Below, piece by piece: positions 35,201-46,770 of a stretch of 64,000 bases of DNA. The position numbers and the translations under genes are program-made. The notes under the pieces were generated by a model. It ran no database searches. It was not told where the DNA came from and worked only from the letters and a program-made list of their open reading frames with translations. Numbering within the stretch: the first letter of the stretch is position 1; every line of letters starts with the position of its first letter. Source of the DNA: Mesostigma viride (Eukaryota > Streptophyta > Mesostigmatophyceae > Mesostigmatales > Mesostigmataceae); contig RPFO01000130.1 in NCBI GenBank assembly GCA_009746045.1, positions 457,808 to 521,807 of the forward strand, in the 5' to 3' direction.

Positions 35201-37702
35201 TTTTAGTTACTTGCTGACAGGGTATCTACAGAGAAAGCAACAAATACCGAACGCCCAAAACAAACGTTGTGCAGGATTAGCAGCAAGAAATGGCCAGCTA
35301 TCTCCCTGGGCGTAAACGACAACCTCTCTGCCTGTCTCAACAAAGCCAGGATTGCCGTGGCCATGTGCCATGCACGCCTTCCAAGTTGGTCAGCCTTCAG
35401 TCTAACGTGGGCATGAGGGCAGCGTTGCACCTATTGCCATGGCCTGGACGTGTATCGAAGCCATCAGCACTTTGCACGCCATGGACGAGCAGTGCCTGCC
35501 GCCGACACCACAGCTGCCCACAAACATCTGCTGGCACGGGGTGCATGTTACAGCAACCAGGTGCACCTGTGCTGGTGCGCGCCGCCGTACCTTCTTCTTC
35601 TGCGTGGCATCCTTGGACCGCCCCTTGCCCAGCCGCTCCAAACGCTTCTCGATCTGGGCAGGGAAGTGACGCCGGATTTAGGATTTTGGCAATGACAGGA
35701 GATGTCAGACTCTGCTGAAAGTTCACGCCAATTCTACTGACAATGATGATCGTCAATCTACTTAGGGTTTACTTATTGAAGTACTAATTAAAATACTAGC
35801 TACTATGGTAATCCTCACTCTGTCCGTAGATTATAATACCGACAAGGTCTTGTGGCAAACTGTCTTCGATAAGTTACAGCTCTTGACCATGGAAGCTATG
35901 CCCATGGAAGCGACGCGGCCCGGTCAAGGCACAAAGCAGACAGGAGTCTCTTGGACAACCATGTCTCCTTCACGCAACGGGAAGCGACATGTCCCCAAAG
36001 AAAACCAGACAGTAAAAAAACAAAGCCATCAAGTCACAAGCATTGTAACTGGAATGGCCAGATTGCCCATGATCATCCACCCCCATTTCGTAAGACTACG
36101 CCCGCCGACCCGCCCACCCGCCCGGCCGCCCACCCCGCCCGCCCTGCCCACCCGGCCGCCCACCCACCCGCCCACCCGCCCAGCCGCCCGCCCCGCCCGC
36201 CCCGCCCGCCCCGCCCGCCCCGCCCGCCCCGCCCACCCGGCCGCCCAGCCGCGGGTCCGCCCGTCCGCCTGCCCGGCCGCTCGCCCGCCCTCCCGTCCGC
36301 CCGTCTGCCCGTCGGCCCACCCGCCCGCCCGCCCGCCCGCCCGCCCAGCCGCCATGCCCTGTGCCCCCTCAACCCCCTCCCCCGCCCGCCCGCTCGCCTG
36401 CCCCAACCACCTGCGCGGCGTCGGCCAGCGCCAGCTCCAGGTTGATCACGTCCGTGTCCTCCACAGGGTCCACCTTGCCCGCCACGTGGATGATGTCATT
36501 GTCCTCAAAGCAGCGCACCACCTGCAGGGAGAAGGGCGGGCGGGTAGCCAGCAGGGGAGGCAGCCGGCCAGAGGCTGAGTGACGTCAGGAGGCCAAACCC
36601 TTTGGTCCACAAATACAAAGTTGACAAAGGAAAATATGCAGCCTCCAATACTTGCTCAAGCAGACAGGCAACTCTGCCCTCCATGACACCAAACCCGGTT
36701 CCATTCCATCAATCCCTGTTCCCAAAATAGGCCAAGAATGTCCAAATCACAGGATTAAACGTCCTAGAGGGAACACGTGCAGCAAGCCCTTCAATAGGCA
36801 ACCTACCCAGAAAAAGTTGCCATTAGCAACCCATGTTAATCAAACACTGTCGGAACATGCCCCTTGAAAGTTGTCACCACTCCGGTCTTCTTTCTGTCAC
36901 CAAAAGCAGCCACCCCAAGTAGCCCACAAGCCTGGAACGCATTGCAGCGAGTTTACGTGGGTATGATGCTCGCAAATGACAACCGCTGTACTGTGGTATG
37001 CAAACGGTATTGTTGAGGGCAAACAAGGAAAGGACTACACGGAAACGTCTGAATGCTACTTGAATTGCACAAGCTGAAACTTGCCTGGAAAAAAAACATC
37101 TGAGTCAACTGAATAGAGGATACTCACGCAAAACACACACAAGGTACTTGTTTCTTCCAATAAGGAGTGAGCTGGTTCCAATCAGCAGCACGCTGGTTCC
37201 AATGAGCAGCACGCTGGTTCCAATCAGCAGCACGCTGGTTCAAATGAGCAGCACGCTGGTTCCGATAAGGAGCACGCTGGTTTCCCACCTATCCATCGAA
37301 AGATCAAAAGAACATCCTCACAACTGCTTGAGGCCATCCCATTCTACCGCCCTGCTCCAGCGTCCACAGATGTATCCCCAAGATAGGCATTCCAAACCCT
37401 CGAATGCATCTTGCCTCAATTCCTTGGCCCCCAAATGCAGGCCATACATACTAACTCCTGAGCTATACATGCGCAATGTACAGACATGGGTGGCCTACCC
37501 ATGTGAATGATGTCCTTACCCCCCAACCCCCCAATGCAGGCCTAATGCCATACTCCCTGTGCTCTCTACATGAACATGCTCCTGAATTAAACCAGCGCGC
37601 CTGCTCACGTGGACGATGGCATCGACCTCGCGGATGTGGGAGAGGAACTTGTTGCCCAGACCCTGCGGGCACAACCACGGGCATGCAGTGCACGCACACC
37701 CA

Positions 37703-37741
<39 letters not shown>

Positions 37742-37772
37742 GCGCAGGCGCAGGCGCAGGCGCAGGCGCAGG

Positions 37773-37809
<37 letters not shown>

Positions 37810-39648
37810 ATGGCACACATCACACAAACAAGGTGCATGCGAAACAGCATGTAAAGATAAGCCATCTCGTCCAAGGGGGTTTTCGCACCGATCAAATGTG
37901 CGAGCAGAAACTGAACTGCGCCAACATGCTTGACAGTGACCAATAACACCTCCACCATTACTCCAACAATTCAAACCCCCCATCACGCACGCCCATGATA
38001 CATGCGGCAGCGTCTAGTTGGCGCTAACGGGCCATCTGGCTAGCTGGCGCACACCGGCAACCTGGCCCATCATAGCTTGGTGCAGCAGCTGCTTTTGAAC
38101 TAGATAGCACGACATGCACTGACGGAAGCCTGACAGTCTGCGATGCAACCAGGTGAGGAGTGGGTGCCGTGCGAAGACGGCAGGCGCTTGCAACCGCGAG
38201 CACTTCCGGGACGGCCGCCAGATGAAAGAAGAGCTCCTTGTGTGCCAGCTTGATGGTTCTTACAAGAACAGCCACCACGCGTGGCAGCGCCTGGTCCCTG
38301 TCCCTGCCCATCGCACATGCCATGGGCGCGCACCCTTACCTGCCCCTCGCTCGCGCCCTTGACGAGGCCCGCGATGTCTACAAACTCGACCTGCGCGGGG
38401 ATGAGCTTCTTCGACCCGCTCAGCTTGGACAGCACCGCCAGGCGCGCATCGTCCACCGGGACCAGGCCCACATTGGGCTCTGCAGCAAGGGGGGGCATGC
38501 GCGGTGAGGGTAGGAGCTATTCTTATCCATAGAGGCGCAACACGGGCACAACGTGGGAAAACCTTGCATTCTAAAAAAAAAAATTGACTAAATGTTAAGA
38601 CTATGTTGTGCAAGGACAGCTCACTCAAGTCTTATTTTAGTCTTCTCATGGATCTCCATCAATCCCTAGAGCAGTTGCTGTGAACATTGCATGATGGTCT
38701 ATGCAGACTCTGGTCTGCCTGCCATAGAAGCCATTGGGAGAAGAACAGCGTCATTTTCTGTTGCATGACTTGAAGACAAGGCCACGACCAACATCAGGGT
38801 TTTGTAAATATTTATCTAGGACAAGCAGGAGAGTAGCTCAACACAGTACAAATCTCAGCCCAACGCAGCAACAGAACCAAATGATGGATTCCTTGGTCGA
38901 AGGAACAGGCTGCCGAGCAAATCGAAGAAGTAGTTGCTGTTGTCAAGCAACCGCGGTTGCCCCAGTTGAAGTCTGTAGGGACATATCGAAAATTATATGC
39001 ATTAAGGCAATAAAATAAAACAGGCAATAAAATATAACGCCGATTACTCCTCCTATCAGCCAATGAATATTTTAAAACAGACCGTAATCAGCATATCTTA
39101 TGACTTAAATCCTATCAGCCTCTACAGTGTTTTCTGGAAGAAATTCTTTATTGGAGAGACGTTATCGATACACGGCGCGTTTGCCTAAGAGATAAAGAAC
39201 TAATTGTGCGTAGACTCTTACCGATTGTGCAAAATGGAAAATTTTCAGCCTGGGCCTTCCCATTGACCACCATTGCGTTAAAAAGCGTTGATTTCCCAAC
39301 GTTCGGAAGTCCGACAATGCCTGCTTTCAAGGACATGCTGACGCGCACGGTATTGTGAAACAGCCGAGCTCCTCCCAACAGACCACACCCCTCGTTCCTG
39401 CAACTCCCTGACACAATCCCGCCTTGAATGAAATTTGAAGAAGCCAACTGCGACACCGACACGCGACCATGTGAGGCGGCGTGCTTTTGATAATGTGCGC
39501 GCGAACAGGAGCCCTTACGGGCAGAAGTTGGCGCAATCGCAGAAACGCGGAAATTGCTAGCCGAACTCCTGACGGCAGCAGGCGATGCTTGGCGAGCAAG
39601 CCCGAGATGGCGACAGCACCAAGCTACCGGCGAAATTACTGCCGCCAT
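20267..39648 (-). CDS. ychF: Organellar YchF/OLA1-type translation-associated GTPase/ATPase (11 exons)
   Basis: Exons in coding order: 39222-39648, 38340-38479, 37609-37662, 36411-36521, 35591-35653, 34805-34903, 25506-25664, 24878-25052, 23973-24043, 23211-23270, 20267-20335. All ten introns are GT-AG and the exons join in one frame of 476 codons with stop. Residues 1-104 look like a transit peptide (basic, Ser/Ala-rich) before [19 protein letters not shown], the P-loop at 113-121. Then come [10 protein letters not shown] (G3), a coiled-coil arm, NVPE at 315-318 (the family's unusual G4), and a C-terminal TGS-like domain ending [10 protein letters not shown]. The family binds ribosomes and hydrolyses ATP or GTP. 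The bacterial-type sequence plus presequence suggests chloroplast or mitochondrion. Start chosen at 39648 (AAAATGG context); an in-frame ATG lies at 39699. Introns are loaded with minisatellites. Confidence 0.93.
20336..21755 (-). other. YchF intron 10, unique part
   Basis: Intron 10 runs 20336-23210. This part has no recognisable gene; open frames in it have no family features. Confidence 0.7.
21756..23027. repeat. 24-bp minisatellite in YchF intron 10, about 53 copies
   Basis: Unit of 24 bp with core GGACAAGGACGCAAGGGGCC, very homogeneous, variants mostly C/T or A/G at three positions. As 24 is divisible by three, the plus strand gives an open frame of YRTRTQGA and the minus strand two more. 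These are artefacts: the array lies in an intron of a gene on the minus strand. Confidence 0.95.
23271..23972 (-). other. YchF intron 9
   Basis: GT-AG intron of 702 bp. Short degenerate repeats (GCAGGTGCATGAGCAGAGG twice, near 23300 and 23330) and nothing else seen. Confidence 0.75.
24044..24877 (-). other. YchF intron 8
   Basis: GT-AG intron of 834 bp. No embedded gene or repeat array recognised. Confidence 0.75.
25053..25505 (-). other. YchF intron 7
   Basis: GT-AG intron of 453 bp with several degenerate CACCTGCGCGGA-type phrases; two TTTAGGG units occur at about 25140-25155. Confidence 0.75.
25665..26357 (-). other. YchF intron 6, unique distal part
   Basis: Part of the 9.1-kb intron 6 (25665-34804). 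No gene seen before the repeat arrays start. Confidence 0.7.
26358..33982. repeat. ~28-bp minisatellite, 7.6 kb, in YchF intron 6
   Basis: Several hundred base pairs short of 8 kb of units built on ATTCATGCCACCAACCACCA followed by GACACACG, GACACGCG or GACACACGCG, so units are 28 or 30 bp with rarer 26-34 bp forms; roughly 270 copies. Variant types are interspersed, and blocks of the same variant order recur (for example 30845-31160 and 31340-31680), pointing to larger-scale duplications inside the array. No unit contains a stop in most frames, which yields giant false open frames on both strands. Confidence 0.95.
33985..34762. repeat. 41-bp minisatellite, about 19 copies, in YchF intron 6
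   Basis: Unit of 41 bp containing CGCAAACACCCCAGAACCAC and CAGCCGCAGACCTG. It directly abuts the 28-bp array on one side and reaches within about 40 bp of the exon 6 donor at 34804. Confidence 0.93.
34904..35590 (-). other. YchF intron 5
   Basis: GT-AG intron of 687 bp. No repeat or gene recognised. Confidence 0.75.
35654..36410 (-). other. YchF intron 4 with CCGCC-rich tract
   Basis: GT-AG intron of 757 bp. Positions 36105-36350 are an irregular (CCGCCCGCC)n tract on the plus strand, hence G-rich GGGCGGGC in the transcript. Confidence 0.8.
36522..37608 (-). other. YchF intron 3 with 21-bp repeats
   Basis: GT-AG intron of 1087 bp. At 37169-37285 a 21-bp unit, GCTGGTTCCAATCAGCAGCAC, recurs about five to six times with few changes. 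Confidence 0.85.
37663..38339 (-). other. YchF intron 2 with hexamer array
   Basis: GT-AG intron of 677 bp. Positions 37697-37810 are a (CGCAGA)n/(CGCAGG)n hexanucleotide array, about 19 units, placed only some 35 bp from the exon 3 acceptor. Confidence 0.85.
38480..39221 (-). other. YchF intron 1
   Basis: GT-AG intron of 742 bp, AT-rich compared with exons. No repeat array seen. Confidence 0.75.
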
Positions 39649-40740
39649 TTTTACGTTAAGCTGTGCACTGGTACGCGCACCGAGAATATATCCACACACT
39701 GTTTACCCACGTCTTTCCGCTCTTGCTGGCAATAATTGCTTGGAGGCGGTCACTCGTGGAGACTGGAGAGCGGAGACTCGTGTCTCGTCTTGGTCTCGTG
39801 GTCGACGGGAACATCCTTTGCTTTTATTATGCTGCCAGCCGTTGAGTAACGACCTATAAAACAAAGTTGAGTTAGTTGACGTGACGGCGCCCGGCGGAAT
39901 GACTGGTCGTGTATGTGATTGTGCCAGACGACAGAAGTATCTCTAAGCATAACTACAGAGTACAGAGCACGTTGTTGTTGTTGTCATGCCGTAGGCCGTG
40001 GTAGGGCTGAGAATATGTAGTACGCGAGTTCAGCTCAGTAACTTCAGTTTTAATATTGTCCCATAGTAACTTCAGTTTTAATATTGTCCCATTCTAACTA
40101 GTACAAACTAAACTAGTACGCGTCAGCCGAGTGAGCCGACAGCCATAATCAGAAGTCAGTCAGTCAGTGACGTGGCTGGCTTGTGTGCCCGTAAATATTG
40201 GATCTGAAGACTCAAGATTCAAGAAATCGAGATTCGGATTAATCGTCGTCGAAAGTACGGTTGACATACTAGGTATACGTGGAGGGAAATGGACGGAAAT
40301 CATCGACCACATGCCACTCGTAGGGGGGTCTGCGGACGTGGCTGGCTGGCTGGACGACTGAGTGTTTGCCACGGTTGATTTCCGGTCTGTTCATGCTCGC
40401 GCACGTTTTGACGCCTCGATTTGAATACAACAGGCGTTGCTGCTCGCGGCAATGCCACATGTTTGGCATTGAAGAATGCTTGTCGTACGGATGATGACTC
40501 AGGCATTCTCCGATGCGCTGTCGCCAAATACGGATTGCAGTGGCGCCCCAGCTTCACTGGCATGGGGCGCAGGATGGCAAAATGCCGCTCGGCCATGTTG
40601 GATTCCATTCTGAGCGTAGGGCAGCTCAACTGCTGCACGGGGATCCACGCGGGGAGAGCCGCACCTTGTCCTTGGAGGTAAGGTGATGATAACTATTACC
40701 AAGTAATTGTCCGCAAAAGTTAAGCGAGAGATTAATCGCC
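39649..40740. promoter_or_regulatory. Divergent promoter region between ychF and KCS
   Basis: 1092 bp separate the two start codons, which point away from each other. Both 5' UTRs and promoters must lie here. A short direct repeat, AACTTCAGTTTTAATATTGTC, occurs at about 40038 and 40068. No TATA box could be assigned with confidence. Confidence 0.5.
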
Positions 40741-43700
40741 ATGGACAACCGAAGGGTGAATGGCGAGGCGCCTCGGCGGAGAATGATGCCTGATTTTCTG
40801 GGCAGCATTGATCTAAAATATGTGAAGCTGGGATACCACGTCCTCATTACCCACGCATGGAAACTTCTTCTGCTGCCACTGCTGCTGGCTTCGGGTGTAG
40901 AAGTTGTACACATGGACCGGCATGCGTTCGTGCAGCTTTGGGAGGAGTTACAGTACAACTTGCTGCATGTGGTAGTGGTGTCTGTGACTCTGGCGTTTGT
41001 AGCGACAGTGTACCTCCTGAAGCGTCGACGCCCAGTGTACCTGGTGGATTACGTCGCTTGGAAGCCACCTAGGTACGTCTCGCCATCGCCACGCTGGCGT
41101 ACCGCAAGTCCGAGTAAATGTGTCATGGCATGTCAAAGTTATGCAGGGAACGCAAAATTGTAGCGCGCGCCATCCCGACTGATAGCGTCATTGGCATATC
41201 TGAGCAGTGAAAAAAATTTTGTCCCCTAGCGTATTCTCAGACCTACATTATCACGTCCTCTAAGTGCATGCTGGCCCAAAGTTGGCGAAAGTTCTATCTT
41301 CACTACTTCTAAGCACATTGGCTACTGCCTACTGGAGAAATGCTGGTTGAGTGCGTCAGCTCGCATGCAGATCCTTTTGTAGTACTCACGCAGGTGGCAC
41401 ACATTCCTATCCTGGTTTAGCGCCCGGCCAGAAACATTCTCCTCCCATTATTATTAGCCCCATCTTCGTTCATTGAACGTTGTGAATGCAGTTTGCATGC
41501 AAAATTGGCAGCTCATCGGTTAAGAAATAGGTATGCGGGACGTCCTGGAACTGATATTAGCAAACTCTCATATGTCCCTGAGGGAAAAATGCCGACTGGA
41601 GTAGGTTCCCCAACCCCCAGCGCATCTTTTGATGTTTAGGTTCTCATTGTTGGCAATCTTGTGCAGAGAGCAAGAAGCGATGGAAGGGGAATGGTCACAC
41701 CAGTTCCTCCTCACCTGCATTGCATGTATTGTGTGTCACTTCCATGCAGCTATGTTCGCCACACGATTGTGGTTAGCGTCACCCTTTGAACGCCTCTCAA
41801 ATGTTTGTTGGTATGGCTGTTCACCCCCCCTCTGATTTTGTTCCATCGTTTCTTCCATGGCAGCGAGATGGAAGTGACGGTCGAGGAGTTCATCACCAAG
41901 ACCAACAGCAGCGGCAAGTTCACGCCCGAGAGCTGCGTATTCCAGGAGAAGATCATCCGCCGTTGTGGCATCGGCAACCAGACCTACCTGCCCCACGCCG
42001 TAAAGACCACGCCGCCCAATGTGAGCGCTGCCTGCTTCATCTTAACCAGGCGCTGAAAACGTCGGCTGGGAGGGATGGCTTGTTATCCATGTCCTTAACT
42101 TTGACTTTCCGGTGGGGGGGATGGAATACAGGGGAAACCCTGCTGGCACATGCACCTCCTTAACCTGGCAACCGTGGCTGCCGCGTCAACCCAACTGGCA
42201 TTGCGAAAATTGTCAACCACTGGGCTGCATTGTGTGCTAGCAGTGTTGCGTGCTTTTCCTGCAGGCTCTTCACGCAGCGCCCCCCCACAGCCGTACAGCA
42301 TCGCCAGGTTAGGGCTAGGGTACCCCTCAGTGTCGCTACCCCATGCGCACTGCCCTGCCCTTCTGGCAAGTATGGTAGCTGCAAAGTATCGCGAGAAGGT
42401 ATGGCCGTGGCCATAGACATTAGCCAAGGAGAACAAGGCCATAGCTGTAGCCAAAGCCGTTCCTTACGGTAATTCATTCTTGCAGGTGGTGTCCTGTCTG
42501 TAACTCATGCCTGACACGTGGCAAGCTGTCAAGGGGGCTGTAACATCGACATCTGCCCCTTTCATGTTGGCCTCCTGACGATTTCCAAACTGCGGCCGCG
42601 TTGCGGCCCCGCCTCACCATGCTGTCCGCGTGTCCCCCCCCTTCCCCCCCCTTCCCCACCCTTCCCCACCCTTCCCCACCCTTCCCCACCCTTCCCCACC
42701 CTTCCCCACCCTTCCCCACCCTTCCCCACCCTTTCCCCCCTTCCCCACCCTTCCCCACCCTTCCCCACCCTTCCCCACCCTTCCCCACCCTTCCCCACCC
42801 TTCCCCACCCTTCCCCCCCTTCCCCACCCTTCCCCACCCTTCCCCACCCTTCCCCCCCTCCGCCCCTCCCCTCCCCTCCTCCCCTCTTCCCCCCCTCTCC
42901 CCCCTTCCCCCCCTTGTGTGGTCGCGCCAGATCACCATGGCAGCGTCGCGCGAGGAGGCGGAGCTGGTCATGTTCGGTTCGCTGGAGCAGCTGTTCAAGA
43001 AGACCAAGCTGCACCCCAAGGACATTGATATCCTCATCGTAAACTGCTCGCTCTTCAACCCGACGCCCTCGCTGTCCGCCATGATCATCAACCACTTCAA
43101 GCTGCGCTCCAACATCCGCTCGTACAACCTTTCCGGCATGGGATGCTCGGCGGGCGTCATCTCGCTCGACCTGGCCAAGGACCTGCTGCAGGTATGGCCT
43201 AGAGATGCCTCGCCTGCGACAGCTGGATGAAGGAATGGTGGCCTCCCACAGACATGTTCTCTCCTTGCCTGAGAAGAACAAGGGACCCTGGCAGAAGGGA
43301 CCCTGGCAGAAGGAGAGACATGGCAGAAGAGTTTACCATAGCAAGTTGGGGGGAGAGGGTGGGCCTTGTTCTGCACTCGGTTTGTGCCAGCGATGCATCT
43401 CCTCCGGTGGATTGGGGGTTGGATTAGGAAAATGTGGTTCATGCCCTGCTCGTGGAATGCAGCGGAAAGTTAGTGGGCCTTGGCTGTTGACTTGATAATC
43501 TCAGCCTTCCGGGGATCACCCTTGCCCCTGTTGCCAGTGGTGGGAGCCCAAGGCACACAACCGGCGTCCAACAATTCCTGGGGTTTCGTGGTGTGCTCCG
43601 CTGTAACTGTGTGGGTCTGTTTTCTTCTACACTTTTTTTCCGGGGCCTAATAGCAGCTTGCACCAGCAACAACAGTCCATGCGTGCCTCGCAGCCATTTT

Positions 43701-45544
43701 GCCAGTGTCCCATGATTGAAATGCTATCTCACATTCCCATATCTGTGGCTGCTCAGCATGAATGTGGAAGTAGCACGCATATATGGCATGGCACCGCACT
43801 GTTCTTTCAAGGAAACCCCCACTTTCTCAATATCATTCCCCTCCTCCCCACCTTCCCCCTTTTGCTTTCCCTTACTTCCCAGGTGCACCCCGGCTCGCGC
43901 GCGGTCGTCCTGTCGACGGAGAACATCACACAGAACTGGTACTTTGGCAACGACCGGTCGATGCTCATCCCCAACACCATCTTCCGTGTCGGCTGCGCGG
44001 CCATGCTCCTGTCCTCGCGCCGCCGCGACCGCTGGCGTGCCAAGTACGAGCTGCTGCACGTTGTGCGCACGCACAAGGGGGCCGACGACAAGAGCTACAA
44101 CTGTGTCTTCCAGAAGGTGAGCGAGCGGCACTAGAGCTGTACTGGTTATCTATAAGCAGGGTTACAAGCACGCGTGGTTTGATAATGACAAGAGCTACAA
44201 CTGCGTCTTCCAGAAAGGTGAGCGAGCGGCACTATAGCTGTACTGGTTATCTATATGCAGGGTTACAAGCACGCGTGGTTTGATAATGACAAGAGCTACA
44301 ACTGCGCCTTCCAGAAGGTGAGCGAAGTGTTACCAAGGATGCCTGTGTGTATATTCTATGATGACTTCCAAATTTGGTGTGGGCATGTCCCCTGGATGAA
44401 TGCGACCAGGGTGCCTCCCAAACATGGTGGGGGGGGATCCGTAGAAGGTGCTAAGCTCTATGTCCTGAGAATTTATGTACTGACATCGGAGCAGGTATTC
44501 CGGGCAGCAACCTGTAAATGCTAGTCCTTGTGTACTACTACTTAAAGGGCCAGTGCAGATGGGGCGCCAAATACTGCGAGTTGAAAGTGGCAAGTTATTC
44601 ATAGAGAAGTTGCGAGTTTTGCTACAGGGGTCCCTACTAAGACATAAATTGATGATAAATTGATGTCCATTTGTTCTGCCTCTGTGACATTTAGCCAGCC
44701 ACATCCTCTTGTCTTTCTTGCATGTTTGGCACGCCTTGCAGCAGCCGTGCTGTGCCGACATCTAGTTGTAGCATTGACAAAGCTATGCACCTGATATGCT
44801 ATAGCCTGATATATGATGACAAAATTTTTACGGATATTACCCTGGCCATTTGTCATCAGTCCCCCCGCTTACCTCTGCCCCCCACCTACCCCTTTACCCC
44901 ATCTCCCCCCCCCCCCCTTCTCCCTCTCGTCCTGCCCCTGTTTTCCCTGTCCCGCCCCCGTCTACCAGGAGGACAAGGAGGGCAACACGGGCGTGATGCT
45001 GTCCAAGGACCTGATGGCAATTGCGGGCGACAGCCTCAAGACCAACATCACCACGCTGGGCCCGCTGGTGCTGCCCTTGTCCGAGCAGCTGCTCTTCTTC
45101 GCGACGCTGGTCGCGCGCAAGCTGCTCAAGATGAAGGTCGCGCCCTACATCCCCGACTTCAAGCTGGCGTTTGAGCACTTCTGCATCCACGCGGGCGGCC
45201 GCGCGGTCATCGAGGAGCTGGAAAAGAACCTCAAGCTCACGCTGCACGACTCAATGCCCTCGCGCGCCACACTCTACCGCTTTGGCAACACGTCCTCCTC
45301 CTCTATCTGGTACGAGCTCAAGTTCAGTGAGGCTTTTGGCCGCATCCGCAAGGGCGACCGCGTGTGGCAGATTGCGTTCGGGTCGGGCTTCAAGTGCAAC
45401 TCGGCCGTCTGGCAGGCGCTGCGCACCATCCCCGCACAGGCCGACCCCGCGGATAACCCCTGGGTCGGCTTTGACCCAGAGATGGTCATCAAGTACATGG
45501 AGGCCGAGAACCTGTACGTTGGCGGCACCCAGCCTGCCCACTAG
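40741..45544 (+). CDS. KCS: 3-ketoacyl-CoA synthase (very-long-chain fatty acid elongase, 5 exons)
   Basis: Exons 40741-41072, 41864-42020, 42931-43191, 43883-44116, 44969-45544; all introns GT-AG; 519 residues, typical for the family. The ATG sits in GCCATGG context. Two membrane segments lie near residues 32-58 and 73-96, then [12 protein letters not shown] begins the FAE1/KCS catalytic part. Catalytic residues of the plant-type enzyme are present: C235 in GMGCSAG, H402 in HAGGRAVI and N435 in FGNTSSSS. The enzyme condenses malonyl-CoA with long-chain acyl-CoA in the endoplasmic reticulum, the first step of each elongation round. Intron 2 has a C-rich minisatellite running up to the acceptor, and the end of exon 4 is tandemly repeated in intron 4. 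Confidence 0.95.
41073..41863 (+). other. KCS intron 1
   Basis: GT-AG intron of 791 bp; nothing else recognised. Confidence 0.8.
42021..42930 (+). other. KCS intron 2
   Basis: GT-AG intron of 910 bp. The first 600 bp are unremarkable; the last 300 bp are an almost pure pyrimidine stretch up to the acceptor CAG at 42928-42930. Confidence 0.85.
42632..42870 (+). repeat. 10-bp (CCCTTCCCCA)n array in KCS intron 2
   Basis: About 23 copies of a 10-bp unit, occasionally shortened to CCCTTCCCC, followed by irregular C/T sequence to 42915. It lies where the polypyrimidine tract of the exon 3 acceptor is expected. Confidence 0.92.
43192..43882 (+). other. KCS intron 3
   Basis: GT-AG intron of 691 bp; nothing else recognised. 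Confidence 0.8.
44087..44325 (+). repeat. 100-bp tandem repeat of exon 4 end with splice donor
   Basis: The exon 4 end GACAAGAGCTACAACTG...CTTCCAGAAG plus its GTGAGCGAGCGG donor occurs at 44087, again at 44187 (one extra A before the donor) and again at 44288. The period is 100-101 bp. Copies two and three lie in intron 4. Confidence 0.92.
44326..44968 (+). other. KCS intron 4, remaining part
   Basis: Unique sequence ending in a C/T-rich tract before the acceptor at 44967-44968. No further gene seen. Confidence 0.75.
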
Positions 45545-46770
45545 GGCGGCACTGGAACGCGCACCCATCACAGGATGGCCGGGTCGTAGCCACCCAGAAC
45601 TAGAGTGCACGTGCCTGGGAGCGCACGTAACTGACGCTTTGCCGGCCTTGGAAACTCCCATATTGCTCGGGGAAGCGATGCTGGTTGTGACACTTGAGTG
45701 TGGCTGTTTACGGACTGGCATGTTTTGTGACAGCGACATTACACAGGCAGTGATGACGGTGAAAAAGACTCGATGCTTTACAAGATAGGGGTCACGCGCC
45801 CATTCAGATAGCGTTCACAAGGTGTGTGAAACTAAGTGTGTGTGAAACAATATTCCCGGGTGGGAGATACATGCCGCACGAGAGGGAGAGGGTATGCCTC
45901 TTGTCAGTGGCTCAGTGCACCAGAGAACTGCCACGCTCGTGCTTGTTCCTGGCAGATTTGCGCTCGAGGGCAGCATGGGGTGCACAGCACGTTCTGTATT
46001 TGTTGTTGCTCATCGTGAGTGCTTGCGGGCGTGGGCAATGGCACGACACACAGTACTCTACCAGGCCTGCCCACCATCTGTTGAGCAAGACAACCAATTC
46101 TGGACCCAGGGCATGGCGATGCCTGTGTGTTTGCCCTCAGTCCAGGGCAATGGTGCCTCTATTGTGAGCAACTGCGCCTTGCTTGAGCCACCCATGATTG
46201 GGTGAGAAACAGCGGCTGTCCTCTCAGTCCATTGAGTTAGCTTACTACCGACAGTTTTGATGAACACTTTCCGCCTTTTGCTAGCTAGTTTATTGATTGC
46301 ACCTGTCAATGCTTGTGCATTGGAGAGCAAGAAAGATGGTTCGTACGTGCACCAATGATGCAAGCAGAGCAGACCTGATTCTTTACCTCCCCCAGCAGAG
46401 GGGGTATGCCATGGAGTATGGTGAACAAGCCAACCGATCCTGCACTTGCTTTACTTGTAGGTTGATGTAATAAATTGTTTGAATGTTCTTTACCTTTCAT
46501 TATTCTACTTTTTTTTTTTAAAGATGATTCTCGGAGCTCCGAGTTGTATGTAAAAGTTTCGGATTTCTCTGAAAATAGTTTATTGAACAAAATGCGGGAA
46601 AGAAACTAGCCGGCACAACCTTGTGGCTGTACATGCAGAAAGGCTTGTTAGAGGAGTGGGGACGGCTTGTTGTTTACCGGGGAACCCCACTGGCAACTAG
46701 CTTTGCCTTTTGTAAGTCAGGCGCCGTTTGTTTGAACGGCCGGCCATGTGTGGAATGCTGACGGAAGTTT
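45545..46770 (+). other. KCS 3' UTR and intergenic DNA
   Basis: No coding family recognised. A TGTAA motif, used as a poly(A) signal in many green algae, occurs near 46465 but is far from the stop, so assignment is uncertain. Confidence 0.4.

Noticed and set aside
36029..36406. Gly/Arg- and Pro/Ala-rich frames in several readings
   Set aside because: Low-complexity CCGCC tract inside ychF intron 4.
37466..37986. Arg-rich and Asp/Ala-rich frames around the hexamer array
   Set aside because: Six-base repeat gives dipeptide runs in every frame; it lies inside ychF intron 2 and overlaps exon 3 on the other strand.
42474..43442. 322- and 239-codon minus-strand frames with [11 protein letters not shown] repeats
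   Set aside because: Antisense of the C-rich minisatellite and of KCS exon 3.
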